A stretch of DNA of 20,340 bases from Tritrichomonas musculus (GCA_039105265.1 JAPFFF010000540.1:1-20340), one strand, 5' to 3'. Shown: positions 7,904 through 19,473, counted from the first letter of the stretch. Made by a program: numbers and translations. The notes: generated by a model not told the origin, from the letters alone.

Positions 7904-8300
7904 GTAACATCGAGTAGTTTGTTTAATTAGTAACATCGACTAGTTTGTTTAATTAGATGCATCGAATAGTGTGTTTAATTAGATGCATCGAGTAGTTTGT
8001 TTAATTAGATGCATCGAGTAGTTTGAATTAATTGGTAACATCGACTAGTTTGTTTAATTAGATGCATCGAGTAGTTTGAATTAATTGGTAACATCGACTA
8101 GTTTGTTTAATTAGATGCATCGAGTAGTTTGTTTAATTAGATGCATCGAATAGTGTGTTTAATTATATGCATCGAGTAGTTTATTTAATTAGATGCATCG
8201 AGTAGTTTGAATTAATTGGTAACATCGACTAGTTTGTTTAATTAGATGCATCGAGTAGTTTGTTTAATTAGATGCATCGAGTAGTTTGAATTAATTGGTA

Positions 8301-8342
8301 ACATCGAGAAGTTGTTTAATTTATAACATCGAATAGTGTGTT
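8301..8342 (+). repeat. Marker pair of variant satellite units, first of about 11
   Basis: A unit with GAGAAGTTGTTTAATTTA followed by one with TAACATCGAATAGTGTG marks a recurring block. GAGAAG of this pair starts at 8306, 8489, 9222, 11761, 12439, 12752, 13091, 13928 and 15728. A changed form (TAGAAATTG) starts at 16329 and 17454. Spacings such as 313 and 339 bases are multiples of 26 plus one, as expected for 12- and 13-unit higher-order blocks that include one 27-base unit. Confidence 0.85.
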
Positions 8343-10103
8343 TAATTAGATGCATCGAGTAGTTTGAATTAATTGGTAACATCGAGTAGTTTGTTTAATT
8401 AGATGCATCGAGTAGTTTGTTTAATTAGATGCATCGACTAGTTTGTTTAATTAGATGCATCGAGTAGTTTGAATTAATTGGTAACATCGAGAAGTTGTTT
8501 AATTTATAACATCGAATAGTGTGTTTAATTAGATGCATCGAGTAGTTTGTTTCATTAGATGCATCGAGTAGTTTATTTAATTAGATGCATCGAGTAGTTT
8601 GAATTAATTGGTAACATCGACTAGTTTGTTTAATTAGATGCATTGAGTAGTTTGTTCAATTAGATGCATCGAGTAGTTTGTTTAATTAGATGCATCGAGT
8701 AGTTTGTTTAATTAGATGCATCGAGTAGTTTGAATTAATTGGTAACATCGACTAGTTTGTTTAATTAGATGCATCGAGTAGTTTATTTAATTAGATGCAT
8801 CGAGTAGTTTGAATTAATTGGTAACATCGACTAGTTTGTTTAATTAGATGCATCGAGTAGTTTGTTTAATTAGATGCATTGAGTAGTTTGTTTCATTAGA
8901 TGCATCGAGTAGTTTGTTTCATTAGATGCATCGAGTAGTTTGTTTTATTAGATGCATCGAGTAGTTTGAATTAATTGGTAACATCGAGTAGTTTGTTTAA
9001 TTAGATGCATCGAGTAGTTTATTTAATTAGATGCATCGAGTAGTTTGAATTAATTGGTAACATCGACTAGTTTGTTTAATTAGATGCATCGAGTAGTTTG
9101 TTTAATTAGATGCATCGAGTAGTTTGTTTAATTAGATGCATCGAGTAGTTTGTTTCATTAGATGCATCGAGTAGTTTGTTTAATTAGATGCATCGAGTAG
9201 TTTGAATTAATTGGTAACATCGAGAAGTTGTTTAATTTATAACATCGAATAGTGTGTTTAATTAGATGCATCGAGTAGTTTGTTTAATTAGATGCATCGA
9301 GTAGTTTTTTTCATTAGATGCATCGAGTAGTTTGTTTCATTATATGCATCGAGTATTTTGAATTAATTGGTAACATCGAGTAGTTTGTTTATTTAGATGC
9401 ATCGAGTAGTTTGTTTAATTAGATGCATCGAGTAGTTTGAATTAATTGGTAACATCGAGTAGTTTGTTTAATTAGATGCATCGAGTAGTTTGTTTAATTA
9501 GATGCATCGAGTAGTTTATTTAATTAGATGCATCGAGTAGTTTGTTTAATTAGATGCATCGAGTAGTTTGTTTAATTAGATGCATCGAGTAGTTTATTTA
9601 ATTAAATGCATCGAGTAGTTTGTTTAATTATATGCATCGAGTAGTTTGTTTAATTAGATGCATCGAGTAGTTTGTTTCATTAGATGCATCGAGTAGTTTG
9701 TTTCATTAGATGCATCGAGTAGTTTGAATTAATTGGTAACATCGACTAGTTTGTTTAATTAGATGCATCGAGTAGTTTGAATTAATTGGTAACATCGAGT
9801 AGTTTGTTTAATTAGATGCATCGAGTAGTTTGTTTAATTAGATGCATCGAGTAGTTTGAATTAATTGGTAACATCGACTAGTTTGTTTAATTAGATGCAT
9901 CGAGTAGTTTGTTTAATTAGATGCATCGAGTAGTTTGTTTAATTAGATGCATCGAGTAGTTTGTTTAATTAGATGCATCGAGTAGTTTGAATTAATTGGT
10001 AACATCGACTAGTTTGTTTAATTAGATGCATCGAGTAGTTTGTTTAATTAGATGCATCGAGTAGTTTGAATTAATTAGATGCATCGAGTAGTTTGTTTAA
10101 TTA

Positions 10104-10731
10104 GATGCATTGAGTAGTTTGTTTCATTAGATGCATCGAGTAGTTTGTTTCATTAGATGCATCGAGTAGTTTGTTTCATTAGATGCATCGAGTAGTTTGA
10201 ATTAATTGGTAACATCGAGTAGTTTGTTTAATTAGATGCATCGACTAGTTTGTTTAATTAGATGCATCGAGTAGTTTGTTTAATTAGATGCATCGAGTAG
10301 TTTGTTTAATTAGATGCATCGAGTAGTTTGTTTAATTAGATGCATCGAGTAGTTTGAATTAATTGGTAACATCGACTAGTTTGTTTAATTAGATGCATCG
10401 AGTAGTTTGTTTAATTAGATGCATTGAGTAGTTTGTTTCATTAGATGCATCGAGTAATTTGTTTCATTAGATGCATCGAGTAGTTTGTTTCATTAGATGC
10501 ATCGAGTAGTTTGAATTAATTGGTAACATCGAGTAGTTTGTTTAATTAGATGCATCGACTAGTTTGTTTAATTAGATGCATCGAGTAGTTTGTTTAATTA
10601 GATGCATCGAGTAGTTTGTTTAATTAGATGCATCGAGTAGTTTGTTTAATTAGATGCATCGAGTAGTTTGTTTAATTAGATGCATCGAGTAGTTTTTTTA
10701 ATTAGATGCATCGAGTAGTTTGTTTAATTAG
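10104..10731 (+). repeat. 314-base higher-order block duplicated in tandem inside the satellite
   Basis: The block starting GATGCATTGAG at 10104 recurs at 10418. The linked 27-base unit (GAATTAATTGG at 10199 and 10513) and the rare GATGCATCGACTAG unit shift by the same 314 bases, which is 12 units including two 27-base ones. GATGCATTGAG appears again at 10862 and 11412 with similar company. Such shared order points to segmental duplication within the array. The right edge given is approximate. Confidence 0.75.
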
Positions 10732-13700
10732 ATGCATCGAGTAGTTTGTTTAATTAGATGCATCGAGTAGTTTGTTTAATTAGATGCATCGAGTAGTTTG
10801 AATTAATTGGTAACATCGACTAGTTTGTTTAATTAGATGCATCGAGTAGTTTGTTTAATTAGATGCATTGAGTAGTTTGTTTCATTAGATGCATCGAGTA
10901 GTTTGTTTCATTAGATGCATCGAGTAGTTTGTTTCATTAGATGCATCGAGTAGTTTGAATTAATTGGTAACATCGAGTAGTTTGTTTAATTAGATGCATC
11001 GAGTAGTTTATTTAATTAGATGCATCGAGTAGTTTGAATTAATTGGTAACATCGACTAGTTTGTTTAATTAGATGCATCGAGTAGTTTGTTTAATTAGAT
11101 GCATCGAGTAGTTTGTTTAATTAGATGCATCGAGTAGTTTGTTTCATTAGATGCATCGAGTAGTTTGTTTAATTAGATGCATCGAGTAATTTGTTTCATT
11201 AGATGCATCGAGTAGTTTGTTTCATTAGATGCATCGAGTAGTTTGAATTAATTGGTAACATCGAGTAGTTTGTTTAATTAGATGCATCGAGTAGTTTGTT
11301 TAATTAGATGCATCGAGTAGTTTGAATTAATTGGTAACATCGACTAGTTTGTTTAATTAGATGCATCGAGTAGTTTGTTTAATTAGATGCATCGAGTAGT
11401 TTGTTTAATTAGATGCATTGAGTAGTTTGTTTCATTAGATGCATCGAGTAGTTTGTTTCATTAGATGCATCGAGTAGTTTGTTTCATTAGATGCATCGAG
11501 TAGTTTGAATTAATTGGTAACATCGAGTAGTTTGTTTAATTAGATGCATCGAGTAGTTTATTTAATTAGATGCATCGAGTAGTTTGAATTAATTGGTAAC
11601 ATCGAGTAGTTTGTTTAATTAGATGCATCGACTAGTTTGTTTAATTAGATGCATCGAGTAGTTTGTTTAATTAGATGCATCGAGTAGTTTGTTTCATTAG
11701 ATGCATCGAGTAGTTTGTTTAATTAGATGCATCGAGTAGTTTGAATTAATTGGTAACATCGAGAAGTTGTTTAATTTATAACATCGAATAGTGTGTTTAA
11801 TTAGATGCATCGAGTAGTTTGTTTAATTAGATGCATCGAGTAGTTTTTTTCATTAGATGCATCGAGTAGTTTGTTTCATTAGATGCATCGAGTAGTTTGT
11901 TTCATTAGATGCATCGAGTAGTTTGAATTAATTGGTAACATCGAGTAGTTTGTTTAATTAGATGCATCGAGTAGTTTGTTTAATTAGATGCATCGAGTAG
12001 TTTGAATTAATTGGTAACATCGAGTAGTTTGTTTAATTAGATGCATCGAGTAGTTTATTTAATTAAATGCATCGAGTAGTTTGTTTAATTAGATGCATCG
12101 AGTAGTTTGTTTAATTAGATGCATCGAGTAGTTTGTTTAATTAGATGCATCGAGTAGTTTGTTTAATTAGATGCATCGAGTAGTTTGTTTAATTAGATGC
12201 ATCGAGTAGTTTATTTAATTAAATGCATCGAGTAGTTTGTTTAATTAGATGCATCGAGTAGTTTGTTTAATTAGATGCATCGAGTAGTTTATTTAATTAG
12301 ATGCATCGAGTAGTTTGTTCAATTAGATGCATCGAGTAGTTTGTTTTATTAGATGCATCGAGTAGTTTGTTTCATTAGATGCATCGAGTAGTTTGTTTAA
12401 TTAGATGCATCGAGTAGTTTGAATTAATTGGTAACATCGAGAAGTTGTTTAATTTATAACATCGAATAGTGTGTTTAATTAGATGCATCGAGTAGTTTGT
12501 TTAATTAGATGCATCGAGTAGTTTTTTTCATTAGATGCATCGAGTAGTTTGTTTCATTAGATGCATCGAGTAGTTTGAATTAATTGGTAACATCGAGTAG
12601 TTTGTTTAATTAGATGCATCGAGTAGTTTGTTTAATTAGATGCATCGAGTAGTTTGTTTAATTAGATGCATCGAGTAGTTTGTTTCATTAGATGCATCGA
12701 GTAGTTTGTTTAATTAGATGCATCGAGTAGTTTGAATTAATTGGTAACATCGAGAAGTTGTTTAATTTATAACATCGAATAGTGTGTTTAATTAGATGCA
12801 TCGAGTAGTTTGTTTAATTAGATGCATCGAGTAGTTTTTTTCATTAGATGCATCGAGTAGTTTGTTTCATTAGATGCATCGAGTAGTTTATTTAATTAGA
12901 TGCATCGAGTAGTTTGAATTAATTGGTAACATCGACTAGTTTGTTTAATTAGATGCATCGAGTAGTTTGTTTAATTAGATGCATCGAGTAGTTTGTTTAA
13001 TTAGATGCATCGAGTAGTTTGTTTCATTAGATGCATCGAGTAGTTTGTTTAATTAGATGTATCGAGTAGTTTGAATTAATTGGTAACATCGAGAAGTTGT
13101 TTAATTTATAACATCGAATAGTGTGTTTAATTAGATGCATCGAGTAGTTTGTTTAATTAGATGCATCGAGTAGTTTTTTTCATTAGATGCATCGAGTAGT
13201 TTGTTTCATTAGATGCATCGAGTAGTTTGAATTAATTGGTAACATCGAGTAGTTTGTTTAATTAGATGCATCGAGTAGTTTGTTTAATTAGATGCATCGA
13301 GTAGTTTGAATTAATTGGTAACATCGAGTAGTTTGTTTAATTAGATGCATCGAGTAGTTTGTTTAATTAGATGCATCGAGTAGTTTGTTTAATTAGATGC
13401 ATCGAGTAGTTTATTTAATTAGATGCATCGAGTAGTTTGTTTAATTAGATGCATCGAGTAGTTTGTTTAATTAGATGCATCGAGTAGTTTGTTTAATTAG
13501 ATGCATCGAGTAGTTTGTTTAATTAGATGCATCGAGTAGTTTGAATTAATTGGTAACATCGACTAGTTTGTTTAATTAGATGCATCGAGTAGTTTGTTTA
13601 ATTAGATGCATCGAGTAGTTTGAATTAATTGGATGCATCGAGTAGTTTGTTTAATTAGATGCATTGAGTAGTTTGTTTCATTAGATGCATCGAGTAGTTT

Positions 13701-16700
13701 GTTTCATTAGATGCATCGAGTAGTTTGTTTCATTAGATGCATCGAGTAGTTTGAATTAATTGGTAACATCGACTAGTTTGTTTAATTAGATGCATCGAGT
13801 AGTTTGTTTAATTAGATGCATCGAGTAGTTTGTTTAATTAGATGCATCGAGTAGTTTGTTTCATTAGATGCATCGAGTAGTTTGTTTAATTAGATGCATC
13901 GAGTAGTTTGAATTAATTGGTAACATCGAGAAGTTGTTTAATTTATAACATCGAATAGTGTGTTTAATTAGATGCATCGAGTAGTTTGTTTAATTAGATG
14001 CATCGAGTAGTTTTTTTCATTAGATGCATCGAGTAGTTTGTTTCATTAGATGCATCGAGTAGTTTGTTTCATTAGATGCATCGAGTAGTTTGAATTAATT
14101 GGTAACATCGAGTAGTTTGTTTAATTAGATGCATCGAGTAGTTTGTTTAATTAGATGCATCGAGTAGTTTGAATTAATTGGTAACATCGAGTAGTTTGTT
14201 TAATTAGATGCATCGAGTAGTTTGTTTAATTAGATGCATCGAGTAGTTTGTTTAATTAGATGCATCGAGTAGTTTGTTTAATTAGATGCATCGAGTAGTT
14301 TGTTTAATTAGATGCATCGAGTAGTTTGTTTAATTAGATGCATCGAGTAGTTTGTTTAATTAGATTCATCGAGTAGTTTATTTAATTAAATGCATCGAGT
14401 AGTTTGTTTAATTAGATGCATCGAGTAGTTTGTTTAATTAGATGCATCGAGTAGTTTTTTTAATTAGATGCATCGAGTAGTTTGTTTAATTAGATGCATC
14501 GAGTAGTTTGTTTAATTAGATGCATCGAGTAGTTTGTTTCATTAGATGCATCGAGTAGTTTGTTTCATTAGATGCATCGAATAGTGTGTTTAATTAGATG
14601 CATCGAGTAGTTTGTTTCATTAGATGCATCGAGTAGTTTGTTTAATTAGATGCATCGAGTAGTTTGTTTCATTAGATGCATCGAATAGTGTGTTTAATTA
14701 GATGCATCGAGTAGTTTGTTTAATTAGATGCATCGAGAAGTTTGAATTAATTGGTAACATCGAGTAGTTTGTTTAATTAGATGCATCGAGTAGTTTGTTT
14801 AATTAGATGCATCGAGTAGTTTGTTTCATTAGATGCATCGAGTAGTTTATTTAATTAGATGCATCGAGTAGTTTGAATTAATTGGTAACATCGACTAGTT
14901 TGTTTAATTAGATGCATCGAGTAGTTTGTTTAATTAGATGCATCGAGTAGTTTGTTTAATTAGATGCATCGAGTAGTTTGTTTCATTAGATGCATCGAGT
15001 AGTTTGTTTAATTAGATGCATCGAGTAGTTTGTTTCATTAGATGCATCGAGTAGTTTGTTTCATTAGATGCATCGAGTAGTTTGTTTCATTAGATGCATC
15101 GAGTAGTTTGTTTCATTAGATGCATCGAGTAGTTTGAATTAATTGGTAACATCGAGTAGTTTGTTTAATTAGATGCATCGAGTAGTTTGTTTAATTAGAT
15201 GCATCGAGTAGTTTGAATTAATTGGTAACATCGAGTAGTTTGTTTAATTAGATGCATCGAGTAGTTTATTTAATTAAATGCATCGAGTAGTTTGTTTAAT
15301 TAGATGCATCGAGTAGTTTGTTTAATTAGATGCATCGAGTAGTTTGTTTAATTAGATGCATCGAGTAGTTTGTTTAATTAGATGCATCGAGTAGTTTGTT
15401 TAATTAGATGCATCGAGTAGTTTGTTTAATTAGATGCATCGAGTAGTTTATTTAATTAAATGCATCGAGTAGTTTGTTTAATTAGATGCATCGAGTAGTT
15501 TATTTAATTAGATGCATCGAGTAATTTGTTTAATTAGATGCATCGAGTAGTTTATTTAATTAAATGCATCGATTAGTTTGTTTAATTAGATGCATCGAGT
15601 AGTTTGTTCAATTAGATGCATCGAGTAGTTTGTTTAATTAGATGCATCGAGTAGTTTGTTTCATTAGATGCATCGAGTAGTTTGTTTAATTAGATGCATC
15701 GAGTAGTTTGAATTAATTGGTAACATCGAGAAGTTGTTTAATTTATAACATCGAATAGTGTGTTTAATTAGATGCATCGAGTAGTTTGAATTAATTGGTA
15801 ACATCGACTAGTTTGTTTAATTAGATGCATCGAGTAGTTTGTTTAATTAGATGCATCGAGTAGTTTGTTTAATTAGATGCATCGAGTAGTTTGTTTAATT
15901 AGATGCATTGAGTATTTTGTTTCATTAGATGCATCGAGTAGTTTGTTTCATTAGATGCATCGAGTAGTTTGTTTAATTAGATGCATCGAGTAGTTTGTTT
16001 CATTAGATGCATCGAGTAGTTTGTTTAATTAGATGCATCGAGTAGTTTGTTTAATTAGATGCATCGAGTAGTTTGAATTAATTGGTAACATCGACTAGTT
16101 TGTTTCATTAGATGCATCGAGTAGTTTGTTTAATTAGATGCATCGAGTAGTTTGTTTCATTAGATGCATCGAGTAGTTTGTTTCATTAGATGCATCGAGT
16201 AGTTTGTTTCATTAGATGCATCGAGTAATTTGAATTAATTGGTAACATCGACTAGTTTGTTTAATTAGATGCATCGAGTAGTTTATTTAATTAGATTCAT
16301 CGAGTATTTTGAATTAATTGGTAACATCTAGAAATTGTTTAATTTATAACATCGAATAGTGTGTTTAATTAGATGCATCGAGTAGTTTGAATTAATTGGT
16401 AACATCGAGTAGTTTGTTTAATTAGATGCATCGAGTAGTTTGTTTAATTAGATGCATCGAGTAGTTTGTTTAATTAGATGCATCGAGTAGTTTGTTTAAT
16501 TAGATGCATCGAGTAGTTTGTTTAATTAGATGCATCGAGTAGTTTGTTTAATTAGATGCATCGAGTAGTTTGTTTAATTAGATGCATCGAGTAGTTTTTT
16601 TCATTAGATGCATCGAGTAGTTTGTTTAATTAGATGCATCGAGTAGTTTGTTTAATTAGATGCATCGAGTAGTTTGTTTAATTAGATGCATCGAGTAGTT

Positions 16701-17650
16701 TGTTTAATTAGATGCATCGAGTAGTTTGTTTAATTAGATGCATCGAGTAGTTTGTTTAATTAGATGCATCGAGTAGTTTGAATTAATTGGTAACATCGAG
16801 TAGTTTGTTTAATTAGATGCATCGAGTAGTTTGTTTAATTAGATGCATCGAGTAGTTTGAATTAATTGGTAACATCGACTAGTTTGTTTAATTAGATGCA
16901 TCGAGTAGTTTGTTTAATTAGATGCATCGAGTAGTTTGAATTAATTGGTAACATCGACTAGTTTGTTTAATTAGATGCATCGAGTAGTTTGTTTAATTAG
17001 ATGCATCGAGTAGTTTGTTTAATTAGATGCATCGAGTAGTTTGTTTAATTAGATGCATCGAGTAGTTTGTTTAATTAGTAACATCGACTAGTTTGTTTAA
17101 TTAGATTCATCGAGTAGTTTGAATTAATTGGTAACATCGACTAGTTTGTTTAATTAGATGCATCGAGTAGTTTGTTTAATTAGTAACATCGACTAGTTTG
17201 TTTAATTAGATTCATCGAGTAGTTTGAATTAATTGGTAACATCGACTAGTTTGTTTAATTAGATGCATCGAGTAGTTTGTTTAATTAGATGCATCGAGTA
17301 GTTTGAATTAATTGGTAACATCGAGTAGTTTGTTTAATTAGATGCATCGAGTAGTTTGTTTCATTAGATGAATCGAGTAGTTTGTTTAATTAGATGCATC
17401 GAGTAGTTTATTTAATTAGATGCATCGAGTAGTTTGAATTAATTGGTAACATCTAGAAATTGTTTAATTTATAACATCGAATAGTGTGTTTAATTAGATG
17501 CATCGAGTAGTTTGAATTAATTAGATGCATCGAGTAGTTTGTTTAATTAGATGCATCGAGTAGTTTGTTTAATTGGTAACATCGAGTAGTTTGTTTAATC
17601 AGTAACATCGAGTAGTTTGTTTAATTAGATGCATCGAGTAGTTAATTATT

Positions 17651-18190
17651 GTTTGCGTAATATTATCCATCAATAACTACCTGCGAATTGGTATTTTGGA
17701 GAAATAATCTGTAAATTATTATCTGTCTGATATTATTCGTAATTAACTGTCTGAGAATTACTGTTTGCGTAATATTATCCATCAATAACTACCTGCGAAT
17801 TGGTATTTTGGAGAAATAATCTGTAAATTATTATCTGTCTGATATTATTCGTAATTAACTGTCTGAGAATTACTGTTTGAGTAATATTATCCATCAATAA
17901 CTACCTGCGAATTGGTATTTTGGAGAAATAATCTGTAAATTATTATCTGTCTGATACTATTCGTAATTAACTGTCTGAGAATTACTGTTTGCGTAATATT
18001 ATCCATCAATAACTACCTGCGAATTGGTATTTTGGAGAAATAATCTGTAAATTATTATCTGTCTGATATTATTCGTAATTAACTGTCTGAGAATTACTGT
18101 TTGCGTAATATTATCCATCAATAACTACCTGCGAATTGGTATTTTGGAGAAATAATCTGTAAATTATTATCTTCGAGATATTATCAGTAA
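17651..18190 (+). repeat. 112-base satellite, about 4.8 copies
   Basis: Units starting GTTTGCGTAATATTATCC lie at 17651, 17763, 17875, 17987 and 18099. Copies are almost identical: copy 3 differs at GTTTGAGTAA and GATACTATTC, and the last copy diverges after about 70 bases. The unit contains several CTG(T/C)CTG- or CTACCTGCGAATT-like motifs, so it may itself derive from a shorter repeat. It shows no similarity to the 26-base unit although the two arrays meet within about ten bases (17642-17651). No frame is open. Confidence 0.95.
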
Positions 18191-18205
18191 ATAAATATCT
18201 ACAAA

Positions 18206-18223
18206 TTTGGCGCTATTTCATAT
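18206..18223 (+). promoter_or_regulatory. TTTGGCGC plus TCATA motif pair, copy 2
   Basis: TTTGGCGCTATTTCATAT matches the site at 2274-2289 apart from one base of spacing and one substitution. TTTGGCGC is a perfect fit to the E2F consensus TTTSSCGC, and TCATA fits the trichomonad initiator TCA-Y-W. No open frame follows on the plus strand. If active, it would drive a non-coding transcript away from the satellite or belong to a lost gene. This is inferred from motifs only. Confidence 0.25.
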
Positions 18224-18268
18224 CAAAAAGCTATTTTCTCAAAAAGCCATTTTCTCAAAAAGTTTTTA
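18223..18268 (+). repeat. 16-base tandem repeat, about 2.6 copies
   Basis: TCAAAAAGCTATTTTC repeats at 18223, 18239 and 18255, with one change in copy 2 and a shortened copy 3. It lies directly after the TTTGGCGC/TCATA pair. No function can be assigned. Confidence 0.7.
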
Positions 18269-18564
18269 CTTCAAAATTTAAAAGCACCGTGGTGGTCACA
18301 TCACCATCACAGTGTGTGAAATATAATTCCTCATATTATTATATAAAATTTTAAGTTATTTATATCTTGTTTAATATTATTTTTCAAATACTGATCTAAG
18401 CAATTATAAGAAATAATGAAATGATTTCATGTCAATTTTTTTTTATGTATAAAGAATCACAAAATTACAATTTTTCGTAAAATGAAATAAACTAGTAGAC
18501 TGAAGATAAAGTCAATAGCAATTTGAAAAATATACATATGTTCTTTTCCCTTGTTCAGTATGGC

Positions 18565-19083
18565 TTAATTTTCATATGAATTTGATAAATCATCTTTTTC
18601 TTCAGATTTATCGGTATCTTGAGTCAAATTTCCTCTAGATTCAGTTTCTTCATTTAATTTCTCAGGGCAAATTTCATGAGGAGGATGTTTTATTGCTTCA
18701 AAAAAGTTTGTTACAATCTTCTGCATTTTCCTTAGCCATTCTTCTTCTTGTGTTTGTGGAAATTGTTTCATCTGTTTATCGAACCAGCATGAAGCTTCCA
18801 TTGCCATATTTGTGATTACATTATCATCCCCGTTATATTTCCTTGCATTGGACCATATAAGATTAATATCTTTTTGAAATTCAGAAATATCTTTATATTT
18901 CTTTGAAACAATTCTTTTACGAACCTCATTTAACGACATTGGATTTTTAATGATGTCATAATAATCTTGAACACCATCATTAACTGGATCTACCATTTCA
19001 ACAAAAGGAACGCAAATGCTAAAAGAAATCAATTTGTCCACGATTTTCAAGCATTTTTCTGATTGAAATTTCGAGAGAGACAT
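18565..19083 (-). CDS. Short single-bromodomain protein
   Basis: The 172-residue protein is nearly all one bromodomain, which binds acetylated lysine on histones and acts in the nucleus. Helix Z covers about residues 5-22. VPF at 25-27 stands in place of the usual WPF shelf. The ZA loop is near 28-45 with DYYDIIKNPMSL at 40-51. Helices B and C follow, with the acetyl-lysine-reading Asn at 84 in RKYN (81-84). Residues 110-130 are charged and helical, and the tail (about 140-172) is Glu/Asp/Ser-rich and probably disordered. It lacks the second bromodomain or ET domain of BET proteins and any catalytic domain, like many short trichomonad bromodomain proteins. ATG 19083 is the first in frame and TAA ends it. 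It points toward the satellites and is alone on its strand. Confidence 0.88.
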   Translation of the reverse strand: MSLSKFQSEKCLKIVDKLISFSICVPFVEMVDPVNDGVQDYYDIIKNPMSLNEVRKRIVSKKYKDISEFQKDINLIWSNARKYNGDDNVITNMAMEASCWFDKQMKQFPQTQEEEWLRKMQKIVTNFFEAIKHPPHEICPEKLNEETESRGNLTQDTDKSEEKDDLSNSYEN

Positions 19084-19295
19084 TTATATATCTGATTTGA
19101 ATTAACAAAACATTTCAATTTATTCAAATATTTTTGAAAAAAACAAAAATTGAAATATTTCAAGAAATAATCCATCATAAATTGAATGAAAGCATAATTA
19201 ATTTTATTTTAGAGATAAAATTAAATTTAATTTGCAAAAGTGCTTTTTAAAAAAGATATGATGTTTATGAATATTTTTATTTTTTTACAACATTA
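19084..19295. other. AT-rich upstream region of the bromodomain gene
   Basis: The promoter of the minus-strand gene should lie here. No clear TCA-Y-W initiator was found close to the ATG on the minus strand. The sequence is A/T-dominated with no open frame. Confidence 0.4.
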
Positions 19296-19473
19296 AGGGT
19301 GCCGTCTATTTGCTGTTTTTTAATCACCAAATACTTCTAACACAAATTAAATAGAGATGTAATTTTGAATTATTTCATATCATCTAAATAACAATTTTTA
19401 AAAAATTTATTTATTATTCTCATGAGATATAAATGTTTTTCTTTTACTAATTTGAATTTGAATGACATATTGA

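Larger units (their letters stand above)
7904..17645 (+). repeat. 26-base satellite array, about 370 units, 9.7 kb
   Basis: Units run head to tail without interruption. The main unit is core GATGCATCGAGTAG followed by linker TTTGTTTAATTA, 26 bases in all. Linker variants are TTTGTTTCATTA, TTTATTTAATTA, TTTTTTTCATTA and TTTGAATTAATTG (27-base unit). The 27-base unit is nearly always followed by a unit starting GTAACATCGA(G/C)TAG. A rarer pair starts GTAACATCGAGAAGTTG then TAACATCGAATAGTGTG. CATCGA is almost constant, with a few CATTGA or CATCTA exceptions. The unit length is not a multiple of three and carries TAG and TAA, so all frames are closed. The main unit has 6 G to 2 C and 11 T to 7 A on this strand. 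Each unit holds one TCGA and, in the main type, the palindrome GATGCATC. Confidence 0.98.
18191..18564. other. Spacer between satellites and bromodomain gene
   Basis: No gene was seen. It holds the second TTTGGCGC/TCATA motif pair, a short 16-base tandem repeat, a GTGGTGGTCACATCACCATC segment with weak hairpin potential (about 18289-18308), and the 3' flank of the minus-strand bromodomain gene. Confidence 0.5.

Noticed and set aside
7904-17645. CRISPR array
   Set aside because: Neighbouring units differ only by small changes and there are no unique spacers. The surrounding genes are eukaryotic.
7904-17645. Telomere repeat array
   Set aside because: The unit is 26 bases, not a short G-rich telomere motif, and the array lies between genes.
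7904-17645. Repeat-protein coding region
   Set aside because: The 26-base unit shifts frame at every copy and contains TAG and TAA, so every frame on both strands is closed.
18289-18308. GTGGTGGTCACATCACCATC as a regulatory hairpin
   Set aside because: The possible stem is about eight pairs with mismatches and almost no loop, too weak to call.
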